Shown here piece by piece: positions 39,446 through 46,302 of a DNA stretch of 46,302 nucleotides. Both the position numbers and the translations under genes were made by a program. Each line of letters starts with the position of its first letter. Positions within the stretch are counted from its first letter, which is position 1. Source of the stretch: Gemmatimonadota bacterium (GTDB lineage: Bacteria; Latescibacterota; UBA2968); the NCBI GenBank assembly GCA_026706845.1, contig JAPOXY010000155.1, positions 1 to 46,302 on the forward strand, read 5' to 3'. The notes beneath the pieces are model-generated. The model was not told where the DNA came from, made no database searches, and saw only the letters and a program-made list of their open reading frames with translations.

Positions 39446-41647
39446 TTAAAAGAAAAACATCTTGTAATGCACTTTAATGCTCCGCCCTGTTTCGGGCATC
39501 ACGGATCGAATGCGCGAGAGATGGTTGCGGTATTCCGTATCCAAAAGGTTGTCCAAAGAGAGAATAATACTATGGCGAGTATGGTTGGTATTAATATCGC
39601 GCTGGGCAGAGACACTGAAAACAGCATAGCCATCCGTAGGCTCTTCGAATATATCCACCCGCTCCTGTCCTGCGACCAACTCTGCAGTCCCGCCAACCGT
39701 AAGATAGGGATGCTGATATGTCGCACTGCCCACAAACTTGAGCGGTGGCATCTCGGGCAGAGGCAAATGCTCATCCCTGTTCTCTCCACGCACATAACTA
39801 CCGTTTAATTCCAGATTCAAACGGGTATTTAAACGCCACCCCAAATGCATCTCCAGACCCAAAAATCGCGCGGCAACACCATCGGCAGCGTAAATCGGCA
39901 GCAGTTGGGCAAAATTGATCTCTCCGGTATTGCGCGGGGCAATATAGGTATCAAACTCGTTCCAATATCCACTCAAAACAAAATCGATACCCGGTTGCAA
40001 ATAGTGAAAAAAGACCTCAAAGCCCAGACTCGTCTCGGCCTCGAGATCGACATTACCCACCTCAAAAGTGTAAGCAGCCAGATGCGGTCCATCGTTATAA
40101 AGCTCTTCAATAGTAGGCTCCCGCTGGGATCGGCTGAAATTGAAACCCCCAGTTAGCTGGTCGGTAATGTTCACAAGCGGACTGATTGCCGCAGACCAGG
40201 CGTGAAAGGTGCGACCTACACCGAGAGCCGCAATACTCCTTGTCGTCGGACGCGGATCAAAGTCGGCATACGTATAACGCGCAGAAGCCTGAAATTCGAT
40301 ATCGCGATAAATAAATTCGTGGTAGAGACCTAAGGAAGCGCATTGCTCTCGCGTGGGCGGCGTAAAAACAAACCCCCCCAATTTGAGATTGTGATGACCA
40401 AAGCCCAGAGACAGAACGGTATTTCGCGTCTGACCCTGTGTGTTCATAAGCAACTTGAGATCACCGCGGTAGTCGTGGAACAAAAACTCAGACCCAATAC
40501 TGCCGCTGGACTCGTACTCAAAGTGGTGATAGAAGGTCCTGGTAAAATCCACCTCTACACTACTGAACACCTTGTGATCAAAATGGTAGGCCGCCCTGCC
40601 ATCAAACACGCGGCGATCAATATCCAGATCTACGCCATTGGGATGTCCGCCAATAAAGCCACCGGGAATGCCGTACTGCGTATCGAACTGATCAAACGAG
40701 GCACCGATATATCCCCGATCAGTGGGATACGACAGACCAAGTGTATGCGTGCGCGTGTCAATCGGTGTGTTGACAAGCCTGCCAATAGGCGTTTGCACAT
40801 CCCGGGTATTGCGGTACGTGGTCTCGACATACAGCGCGAGCGGACCTACGGGCACTGTAATACCAGCGGCTGAGAGATACCCGCGATTAACCGTCTCTCC
40901 ATAAGCACCAACACTGCCAAAAACGCGCTGCGGATAGTCTTCCGGTATCTTCTGTTTCACGACATTGATAACCCCACCAATAGCCGATGCCGTGTGAAGC
41001 AGTATGCGCGGCCCCCGGATAATTTCGAGGCGTTCTGAATTAAAAGGCTCAAGCGTAACCGCGTGATCAGCAGAAGTAGCGGAAAGATCCCGAGTCTCCA
41101 TACCATCTATATTGATCTGCACGCGGTCGCCACTGAGACCGCGTATAACTGGTCGAGCGGGAGCAGGTCCCATGCTGCGGATAGCGACGCCGATTTCGTT
41201 TTTCATCGTCTCGGCAAGCGTGAGACTATACTTCTTCTGAAGCTCATCTCCAGAAAGCACGCCAGTCGCTTCGTACAATTCTTCAAAGCGCGTCTCTGCA
41301 CTTTTTCCTACCACCACAATGGTATCCGCAACAATTTCCCGGGCAACCATTTCGACGTATAGAATGGGCAATTTCTCATCCGAAACCCTTATTTTCCGAC
41401 TCACCAATCCATACCCGACACGAAAAAAAGACAGGCGATGAACGCCCTGCGACAGACGCAAGACAAAACGGCCCCGATCATCGGTTGTCGTGCTCGTTGC
41501 GCCATCATCGAGTATGATATCGACATTGTCAATTGTGCGTTGGGTCTTGTGATCAAAAACATATCCCTCGAGCAAACGCATTTCACTCGATGCGCTGATC
41601 GCGGAAAAGCAGACCACAAAAACGAGAATGAAGGCTGTAAATCTCAA
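39446..41647 (-). CDS. TonB-dependent outer-membrane receptor (ZnuD-like)
   Basis: 733 aa. The best start is TTG 41647, 6 nt after AGGAGG; the longer frame to 41785 includes the terminator. Signal peptide about 1-22 ('LRFTAFILVFVVCFSAISAS'). A carboxypeptidase-like regulatory fold (about 25-100, 'LLEGYVFDHKTQRTIDNVDI') is followed by a plug: 'RPVIRGLSGDRVQINIDGME' and 'SADHAVTLEPFNSERLEIIR' (about 190-230), then a 22-strand barrel with 'AELVAGQERVDIFEEPTDGY' and the C-terminal Phe 'KVHYKMFFF'. His-rich insert 'DFTRTFYHHFEYES'. Similar to the zinc/heme receptor ZnuD by plug motif; substrate inferred from neighbours. Confidence 0.92.
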   Translation of the reverse strand: MRFTAFILVFVVCFSAISASSEMRLLEGYVFDHKTQRTIDNVDIILDDGATSTTTDDRGRFVLRLSQGVHRLSFFRVGYGLVSRKIRVSDEKLPILYVEMVAREIVADTIVVVGKSAETRFEELYEATGVLSGDELQKKYSLTLAETMKNEIGVAIRSMGPAPARPVIRGLSGDRVQINIDGMETRDLSATSADHAVTLEPFNSERLEIIRGPRILLHTASAIGGVINVVKQKIPEDYPQRVFGSVGAYGETVNRGYLSAAGITVPVGPLALYVETTYRNTRDVQTPIGRLVNTPIDTRTHTLGLSYPTDRGYIGASFDQFDTQYGIPGGFIGGHPNGVDLDIDRRVFDGRAAYHFDHKVFSSVEVDFTRTFYHHFEYESSGSIGSEFLFHDYRGDLKLLMNTQGQTRNTVLSLGFGHHNLKLGGFVFTPPTREQCASLGLYHEFIYRDIEFQASARYTYADFDPRPTTRSIAALGVGRTFHAWSAAISPLVNITDQLTGGFNFSRSQREPTIEELYNDGPHLAAYTFEVGNVDLEAETSLGFEVFFHYLQPGIDFVLSGYWNEFDTYIAPRNTGEINFAQLLPIYAADGVAARFLGLEMHLGWRLNTRLNLELNGSYVRGENRDEHLPLPEMPPLKFVGSATYQHPYLTVGGTAELVAGQERVDIFEEPTDGYAVFSVSAQRDINTNHTRHSIILSLDNLLDTEYRNHLSRIRSVMPETGRSIKVHYKMFFF

Positions 41648-41660
41648 AACATACCTCCTA

Positions 41661-41703
41661 TAAAAAGCCCTCACCCGGTCTTTCAAAAACAGGGTGAGGG
41701 CAA
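41661..41703 (-). terminator. Terminator between the lipoprotein and TonB genes
   Basis: On the minus strand GCCCTCACCC pairs with GGGTGAGGGC (a strong 10-bp stem) and is followed by TTTTT. It ends just before the TTG start of the receptor, so the receptor may depend on read-through or its own promoter. Confidence 0.8.
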
Positions 41704-41711
41704 AGCAGTTA

Positions 41712-42200
41712 CTACCCTCCGACATGCACCGGAATGGGAATGGTGCGAAAATCCACATGATCGTCGTGCGTGACCTGGAGTTCAATCGTAGTTTCGCCTA
41801 CCTTGAGACCCCGCAGGTGAAAATCAAACTTGCCGACATCATCGGCATCCTGAACAACTTCCAAAACCGTGGGATCGGCAATCGCCCATGTAAATTTGAA
41901 ATCCGGATCATCTGGCGGGTCAATCTCGTCGCCATCTTCATCCAGAAAACGGATGCTCCAGTGCGACGTTTCCTCATTGAGAGGGGCGTCGAGATGATCT
42001 TTCCGACCACCGCTGGCATCGATCTGCCCTCGAAAATAGCGAAAAAAACGATTGCCCGAATCTATAATAACCAGACCCTCGGGTTCAAAATGCTCTTCCT
42101 GGTGAGACGTGGGATCGTCACTACCACAACCGATCACAAACAAAGTCAGAACTGCCACAGCGGTGAAAATGCGTTGAAACGAGTTTTTTCTAAAAAACAT
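41712..42200 (-). CDS. Uncharacterised lipoprotein next to the TonB receptor
   Basis: 162 aa, ATG 42200 with TCAGGAGA upstream. Signal peptide and lipobox 'LTLFVIGCGSDDPTSHQEEH' (Cys about 25), so it is a lipoprotein. The rest, 'FEPEGLVIIDSGNRFFRYFR', 'HWSIRFLDEDGDEIDPPDDP' and 'GLKVGETTIELQVTHDDHVD', is a beta-sandwich with acidic and His residues. From memory, a family with 'HxEPEGLVL...IPVHV' ends lies beside TonB receptors in marine bacteria. A periplasmic or surface metal-binding partner is plausible. Confidence 0.8.
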   Translation of the reverse strand: MFFRKNSFQRIFTAVAVLTLFVIGCGSDDPTSHQEEHFEPEGLVIIDSGNRFFRYFRGQIDASGGRKDHLDAPLNEETSHWSIRFLDEDGDEIDPPDDPDFKFTWAIADPTVLEVVQDADDVGKFDFHLRGLKVGETTIELQVTHDDHVDFRTIPIPVHVGG

Positions 42201-42324
42201 GATAGTCTCCTGAATAAGCCCGCACGGGCAGAGAACACGCAGAGGGATCCCCTCTTATGCCCGCACAAAAAGGCACAAAAATACAGAAAAATAATGCAAA
42301 CTTTAGTATTGAGATATTCAGTAT

Positions 42325-42621
42325 TCAGGAAACTACTGGAGGAGATCGGCTCTGAGGTGAAAGGAAAAACTGGTGGGATAAAAATGTGGGATGCGGCAGA
42401 GCGAAAAAATAACAGGCGTATAATGCACCAGAAGTCAATACATCACTGATAAGACCACTAAAGCTATAAATCCAATGGCAAACGAAGCAATGGGTGTCAT
42501 GTTCATCATGGTCACCATGTTCACCATGGTCAACCGCATGCCCAAAGGCAAGGGCAAACGCGCCGACGAGCAATATGACGATCAGCGTTTTAACGAGCGG
42601 GTGTCTGGTGTAGAAATTCAT
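42325..42621 (-). CDS. Small His-rich membrane protein (DUF2946-like)
   Basis: 98 aa. A hydrophobic N-terminal helix ('LVKTLIVILLVGAFALAFGH') is followed by a His/Asp-rich run 'AVDHGEHGDHDEHDTHCFVC', with Cys-x-x-Cys and His, then a second helix ('GLISDVLTSGALYACYFFAL'). Similar layouts occur in DUF2946-type proteins next to metal transporters. It probably binds Zn(II) or Cu. The assignment is by layout; no strong ribosome site is seen. Confidence 0.7.
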   Translation of the reverse strand: MNFYTRHPLVKTLIVILLVGAFALAFGHAVDHGEHGDHDEHDTHCFVCHWIYSFSGLISDVLTSGALYACYFFALPHPTFLSHQFFLSPQSRSPPVVS

Positions 42622-42674
42622 TTTTAATACTATATGGGGCTACCTCGAGCAAAAATAGTTGTCTATCAATGCGC

Positions 42675-43127
42675 CTATTTGTCCCCTGCGGAATGCGCTC
42701 GTAATTGTCTAATCGATTGCAATCGCAAAAGCAATTTTTCGAGATTTGATTTTAGCTCTTTTTGGATCTCGACCATTTGCTCGGGTGTCACCTGTAGATC
42801 TTCTTTTTCGTGATGGTGTCCATGACCGTGATCATGGGCCTCTGCCGAGTCATCTCCCGGCACTTCAACCACATTTTTTTCCCACAATTCAAAGTCTTTT
42901 TCGATAACCTGAAGACTATCGCGTATTTCCACAGCATGATGTGAAAATGACTTTAGACTATCCAGTTGGCTCTCAAATTGCTTTTCAATTTCCATCATCG
43001 CCTTGTGAATATCTGCCGCCTGTTGCAAGTGGTGTGCATCTTCTTTATTTTCTCCATGGCAAGAAACAAAGAACGCAAACACTATAACACTTATCACTTT
43101 GAGTCGCATTGGATTTTGTCTCTCCAT
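42675..43127 (-). CDS. His-rich lipoprotein (putative metal-binding)
   Basis: 150 aa from ATG 43127 (GGAGAC upstream; a second ATG at 43109 also has a GGAGA site). Lipobox in 'VISVIVFAFFVSCHGENKED' (Cys about 23). A coiled coil (about 28-80) is followed by 'SAEAHDHGHGHHHEKEDLQV', a zinc-type His cluster (about 92-111), and a second helix ('EQMVEIQKELKSNLEKLLLR'). It resembles periplasmic zinc-sequestering loops. Upstream of the MerC-like gene in the same direction. Confidence 0.8.
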   Translation of the reverse strand: MERQNPMRLKVISVIVFAFFVSCHGENKEDAHHLQQAADIHKAMMEIEKQFESQLDSLKSFSHHAVEIRDSLQVIEKDFELWEKNVVEVPGDDSAEAHDHGHGHHHEKEDLQVTPEQMVEIQKELKSNLEKLLLRLQSIRQLRAHSAGDK

Positions 43128-43155
43128 ATTTTACGTCTCCTTTCGCGTGTTTATC

Positions 43156-43554
43156 CTATTTTTCACAATCATCTTTGCGACATAAATGATGATTCCGAAT
43201 ATGGCCTGAGATCAAAAATCCCGACCCTAAAACGGTCCCCACCCGTTCCCCTATTTCCCCAAAAAGATCATGGCCAACCATAACCATTATGACGAGAAGG
43301 GACAGCCCGAGGATACCGAAACCAATGACAAATTGATCTTTATGAAGGCGACACCCCAATCCAAGAGCAAGAATACTGGTGGGCAGAATCAGCCACATCA
43401 AAAGCCCATGAAAATGTTCATCGCCAACAAACGTAGTTGCCAACAACGGAAACGCAATAAGTGCAACAGGCAATGTCAAGCAATGGATCGCACACATTGT
43501 TGAAAGAACAATGGCAATTTTATCACCTGCGGTTTGATAGCTCAAACGCGCCAT
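43156..43554 (-). CDS. MerC-domain membrane protein
   Basis: 132 aa, AGGAGATAATAA before ATG 43554. Four predicted helices. 'AIVLSTMCAIHCLTLPVALI' (Cys-x3-His-Cys in helix 1) and 'HFHGLLMWLILPTSILALGL' match MerC (PF03203); the tail 'ISGHIRNHHLCRKDDCEK' has the family's H-x-x-N-x-x-L-C. MerC proteins carry Hg(II) in mer operons; several homologues occur in zinc-responsive loci instead. No merA here, so zinc or another metal is favoured. Confidence 0.88.
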   Translation of the reverse strand: MARLSYQTAGDKIAIVLSTMCAIHCLTLPVALIAFPLLATTFVGDEHFHGLLMWLILPTSILALGLGCRLHKDQFVIGFGILGLSLLVIMVMVGHDLFGEIGERVGTVLGSGFLISGHIRNHHLCRKDDCEK

Positions 43555-43589
43555 TTATTATCTCCTTCTTATTCATAATAACGACACAA

Positions 43590-44120
43590 TTAATATGTAT
43601 CACCAGGATTGTTTTTCATATCGCGCTTATCCATCACCTCGGCTTTGCTGATGCGAAAAAAGAGTTCGGACGGATCTTTTTGCAACAGTTCCAGACGACC
43701 TGTAATAGTAACGGGATAATAAGTAAAATCAATCGGTTTGCTCGGGTGAACATCTACAAGAGACTCAGGCCCACCTCCGCCTACACAAAAAGAACATCCC
43801 CCAAGTGAATACGGAGTCAAAACAAAACGCGCCTGTTTTTTTTGAGCCGATAGCGGAATCATAAACCCGACAAGCTCGACGTGTTTGCCATTCATTTTTT
43901 TCAACGTATCGGAAAATATGGGTATAAAGGTCGGCGCATAGGGATCATAACTCACCGTCGCAAGGGTTTCCCAAAGCGAACCCTTCATCATCTGGGGCAG
44001 TGGAGACGCCTGAAGTTCTGGGCGATGGTCTGTTGACGAGGGCGGTGTCTCACTGCCAGTATCTATTCTCAAAACCACAGCAAATAATAAAATAAACATT
44101 ACCGTGCGTTGTATATTCAT
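43590..44120 (-). CDS. DUF3299 periplasmic protein
   Basis: 176 aa from ATG 44120 (TGATG overlap with the permease stop). Signal peptide-like start 'TVMFILLFAVVLRIDTGSET'. DUF3299 core: 'WETLATVSYDPYAPTFIPIF', 'KHVELVGFMIPLSAQKKQAR', 'FVLTPYSLGGCSFCVGGGGP' with C-x-x-C, and 'YYPVTITGRLELLQKDPSEL'. In Pseudomonas aeruginosa, as I recall, a DUF3299 gene sits with a MacB-like ABC transporter in a zinc-starvation operon, matching this order. Likely periplasmic, maybe metal-handling. Confidence 0.88.
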   Translation of the reverse strand: MNIQRTVMFILLFAVVLRIDTGSETPPSSTDHRPELQASPLPQMMKGSLWETLATVSYDPYAPTFIPIFSDTLKKMNGKHVELVGFMIPLSAQKKQARFVLTPYSLGGCSFCVGGGGPESLVDVHPSKPIDFTYYPVTITGRLELLQKDPSELFFRISKAEVMDKRDMKNNPGDTY

Positions 44121-45394
44121 CACGATACCTCCACCAGTGTTTGTGCAACATCTGTCCGATAGACCTGAAGCGCCGGTATAAGAGCCGATACACTACCCAA
44201 CACAAGCGCCAGACCAATGAGCCAGAATTCATCGGACACAATAATCCATCCCGTCAAATTTATATGCTGTGCCTCGCGCACCCATACGCCAATCACCTCA
44301 GTGCTTGCATGCCCAAGCACAAAACCCAACCCCGTGCCCATCAGTGTAAGCAAGACCCCCTCCAAAAGCACCTGAACAAAAAGTTTGCCGCGACTTGCCC
44401 CCAGAGCACGCATCATAGCCAGATCGTATCGCCGATCTTTCATCGCATTATAAAGTGCCACAAAAATGCTCAACGCCGCTGCAAACACCAGAACCCCACC
44501 AAAAACCCGCACCACCTCCAACCCAACACCGAGCAATGCAAAAAGGCGCGTTGTCTCAAATGCGGGGGACGCAGCCTGAAATTTGGTCTCTTTATTAACA
44601 TACCTCGGAAATGACACGGCTGCAATAGGTGAACGATAGCGAATCAACAAACCCGTAACTTCGCGCTCGGCATCGGCTTCACTGTCCATCGGCAAACCCA
44701 GAACATCGCGTGCGCGGTTCTCATCGGCCTGGCTCTCCAGGTGGTGATCCAGTCCATCGCCCTCTTCTTCATGCGGTTCGTGAACCAGCCAGACGGTTTC
44801 CACAGCAGTCAGTAACAGACGGTCGATAATCGAACCCGTTGGTTGCAAAACACCCACCACGCGAAACGGTTGCGATTCGTGTTGTTCAGAAGCCGTTTCT
44901 GCGGTCAAACCGTGCGAACTAATAACCTCGTCACCCAGCGCAAGACCCGTCTCGTTGGCAACCTGCGCGCCTATAACCACCTGGTATGGTGCATCCCAAA
45001 AGGTACCATCAACCAATTCCGCCCGGTAGTGTTTGGCGTATTCGGACGTCGTTCCCACAATGCGATATCCCCGATAATTATCCCCCAACGCCAGGGGTAT
45101 CGCCTGTGCAACCGCTCTGTTTTTTGCCAGTTCACGCGCCTCTAAAAGCGGTATATTTCCCGTTGGCACATCAACGTGAAAGACACTGGATAAAATCAAT
45201 TGCAAAGGACTGCCCTTAGCACCCACAACGACATCGATATTTTGAACATTGCGGTGCAAATTCTCTTCAAATTGTTCGCCAAAAAGCAACAAAACAACGA
45301 CAATACCCGTTCCAAGTCCCAACAATATCATATTGAGCAATGTATTCAACTTGCGCCGATAAATATAGGCCAGACTAATTTTGAAGAGATTCAT
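44120..45394 (-). CDS. ABC transporter permease (FtsX/MacB type)
   Basis: 424 aa. TM1 near 17-40 ('LNTLLNMILLGLGTGIVVVL'), a large periplasmic MacB-PCD domain (about 45-290, starting 'NIDVVVGAKGSPLQLILSSV'), then three helices (about 295-415) with the FtsX-type 'DRRYDLAMMRALGASRGKLF' loop. MacB-type permeases move substrates in the periplasm by mechanotransmission rather than classical import. ATGA overlap with the ATPase gene; TGATG overlap with DUF3299. Confidence 0.94.
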   Translation of the reverse strand: MNLFKISLAYIYRRKLNTLLNMILLGLGTGIVVVLLLFGEQFEENLHRNVQNIDVVVGAKGSPLQLILSSVFHVDVPTGNIPLLEARELAKNRAVAQAIPLALGDNYRGYRIVGTTSEYAKHYRAELVDGTFWDAPYQVVIGAQVANETGLALGDEVISSHGLTAETASEQHESQPFRVVGVLQPTGSIIDRLLLTAVETVWLVHEPHEEEGDGLDHHLESQADENRARDVLGLPMDSEADAEREVTGLLIRYRSPIAAVSFPRYVNKETKFQAASPAFETTRLFALLGVGLEVVRVFGGVLVFAAALSIFVALYNAMKDRRYDLAMMRALGASRGKLFVQVLLEGVLLTLMGTGLGFVLGHASTEVIGVWVREAQHINLTGWIIVSDEFWLIGLALVLGSVSALIPALQVYRTDVAQTLVEVS

Positions 45395-46044
45395 GCGGGC
45401 AATTCCATCTGTTCATCAAGCGCAATACAATGGTCAAAACTATCGGTAATGCGATGATCATGTGACGCCACCACCAGAGTTGCCTGAACCTCTCGCGCCG
45501 ATGACGTGAGCAAATCCAACACCTGCTTGCTGCGCGCGTCATCCAATCCAGATGTCGGCTCATCGGCCAACAGCAATTGGGGGCGGTTAACAACAGCCCG
45601 GGCGATTGCCACGCGCTGTTGTTGACCAAAACTCAGTTCCGATGGATAAGCGTGTTCGCGGCCTGCCAGACCGAGAGTCGCAAGCACCTGTTGGACACGC
45701 GCTTTATCCTGCGGAACACCGGCCATATAATGCGCCATAAGCAAATTTTCCAGCACCGTAAAAACCGGGAACAGGTGAAATTGTTGAAAAACAATGCCAA
45801 TGCGTTGCCCGCGAAATCGATCGCGAGCAGTCTCTGTCATTGCATAAATATCCTGTTTGGCAATATGCACACTGCCCTGTGAGGGCTTTAACAAACCGGC
45901 GATAATATGCAAAAGCGTCGTCTTCCCGCTTCCCGATGGCCCATGCAACAGCCATTTTTCATCGGGCTGGGCCTCAATATATTCTGGCAAGTCCAATACA
46001 AGACGACTGCCATAAACATGCCCAACGTGTTTAAGTGCAAACAT
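45391..46044 (-). CDS. ABC transporter ATP-binding protein (MacB/LolD type)
   Basis: 217 aa. Walker A 'LHGPSGSGKTTLLHIIAGLL' (about 33-52), Q-loop 'IGIVFQQFHLFPVFTVLENL', signature 'LSFGQQQRVAIARAVVNRPQ' (about 137-156), Walker B 'LLLADEPTSGLDDARSKQVL' and H-loop 'ATLVVASHDHRITDSFDH'. All complete. Partner of the FtsX-type permease, coupled by a 4-bp overlap. LolD/MacB-like ATPases drive periplasmic export or lipoprotein release. No good ribosome-binding site upstream of ATG 46044. Confidence 0.95.
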   Translation of the reverse strand: MFALKHVGHVYGSRLVLDLPEYIEAQPDEKWLLHGPSGSGKTTLLHIIAGLLKPSQGSVHIAKQDIYAMTETARDRFRGQRIGIVFQQFHLFPVFTVLENLLMAHYMAGVPQDKARVQQVLATLGLAGREHAYPSELSFGQQQRVAIARAVVNRPQLLLADEPTSGLDDARSKQVLDLLTSSAREVQATLVVASHDHRITDSFDHCIALDEQMELPA

Positions 46045-46124
46045 GAGATAGTATTCAAAAAATGCGATGTGTGACTTCTAAATGTTACGAGGCCGTCAAA
46101 ATCGAACGGATGAGGCAGTTTCGG

Positions 46125-46302
46125 TCATTCTGACTCCTCGACCATGATAAGCTCCGGAAACGGGTTCCGCAACCCTGTCCAGGTCTTGCTGTTAGCGGAG
46201 GCGAGGCGCTCGTCGAGCAGGCATGCATCGAGGCGAGCGCGCATCGCCGCCTCGTGCATCTGCTGGCCGATGAAGACAAGTTGTTGCGCGCGATCGCCGA
46301 AG
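46125..46302 (-). CDS. CobW/COG0523-family GTPase, C-terminal fragment at window edge
   Basis: The last 58 codons of a gene that enters from the right edge and stops at TGA (46127-46125). It reads 'FGDRAQQLVFIGQQMHEAAM', then 'RARLDACLLDERLASANSKT' and 'NPFPELIMVEESE'. G-D-R-x-Q-x-L-V-F-I-G is the CobW_C hallmark found in COG0523 metallochaperones, which deliver zinc or cobalt and are often induced by zinc shortage. The fragment is clearly GC-richer than its neighbours. Lies 80 bp before the ABC ATPase gene on the same strand. Confidence 0.88.
   Translation of the reverse strand, partial: FGDRAQQLVFIGQQMHEAAMRARLDACLLDERLASANSKTWTGLRNPFPELIMVEESE

Noticed and set aside
46085-46279. 64-aa minus-strand ORF near the right edge
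   Set aside because: Another frame gives the CobW C-terminal motif, so this is a shadow.
1-46302. CRISPR array, rRNA or tRNA genes
   Set aside because: No regularly spaced repeat, no rRNA-like stretch and no T-loop with a matching acceptor stem were found by eye.

Overview
The window looks like a chromosomal segment (about 50% GC by eye) from an uncultured bacterium of the Latescibacterota / Poribacteria type. The pointers are two phytanoyl-CoA-dioxygenase-like proteins, a TauD-like dioxygenase, a CaiB-type CoA transferase, a PL10-like pectate lyase, a propeller glycosidase-like protein and a secreted protein ending in two dockerin-like Ca-binding motifs of the 'DFDGDGxVGxxDFLxF' kind. The outer-membrane receptor shows a Gram-negative envelope. 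The phylum assignment is inference; no rRNA or tRNA gene was seen.

1-10829 is a defence island built on a type I restriction-modification system. One minus-strand operon carries hsdM, a YhcG/PDDEXK nuclease, hsdS and a putAbiC-family gene, with overlapping or closely spaced frames. It ends at a hairpin terminator shared with a convergent plus-strand pair of small genes (YjzC-like and an 86-aa protein). Divergent from that pair, a second minus-strand transcript starts with an XRE repressor and an ImmA/IrrE protease. It continues through a ribbon-helix-helix protein and three small antitoxin-like or unknown proteins into hsdR, which runs off the left edge. The methylase/specificity module and the restriction subunit therefore appear to be transcribed separately, the latter downstream of a phage-type repressor/protease switch.

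11001-17648 holds catabolic-looking genes (glycosidase-like propeller, metallophosphoesterase, enoyl-CoA hydratase, CoA transferase, PhyH, HAD, SDR). 17884-20511 is a small accessory islet: an antitoxin-like orphan, an unknown 69-aa protein, HigBA and an AAA ATPase, with palindromic operators. 20755-23119 has an aldo/keto reductase and a pectate lyase. 23287-28134 is a housekeeping run: RluA pseudouridine synthase, phosphatidylserine decarboxylase with a PssA-like membrane partner, RimO, FolA, ThyA. 28147-30250 has a tiny antisense membrane ORF, an unusual CbiX-like / molybdopterin-domain-like fusion, an internally deleted IS605-type remnant and the dockerin-like secreted protein. 30306-32855 holds two dioxygenases and an amidohydrolase. 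32867-34245 is a merR-sigma factor pair with a strong promoter bracketed by two copies of a near-perfect dyad. 34384-39296 holds a stand-alone AICAR transformylase, an AAA ATPase, two coupled SDRs and a chlorite-dismutase/HemQ-family protein.

39446-46302 is a metal-acquisition locus, most likely for zinc: TonB-dependent receptor, lipoprotein, His-rich small membrane protein, His-rich lipoprotein, MerC-like protein, DUF3299 protein, MacB/FtsX-type ABC permease, ABC ATPase and the C-terminus of a CobW-type GTPase, all on the minus strand.

Most interesting: the split control of the type I RM cargo locus, the dyad-bracketed merR-sigma promoter, the assembled zinc-type locus, the CbiX-like/Moco-like fusion, the PssA-like protein lacking the catalytic motif, and the hairpin-flanked TnpB remnant.
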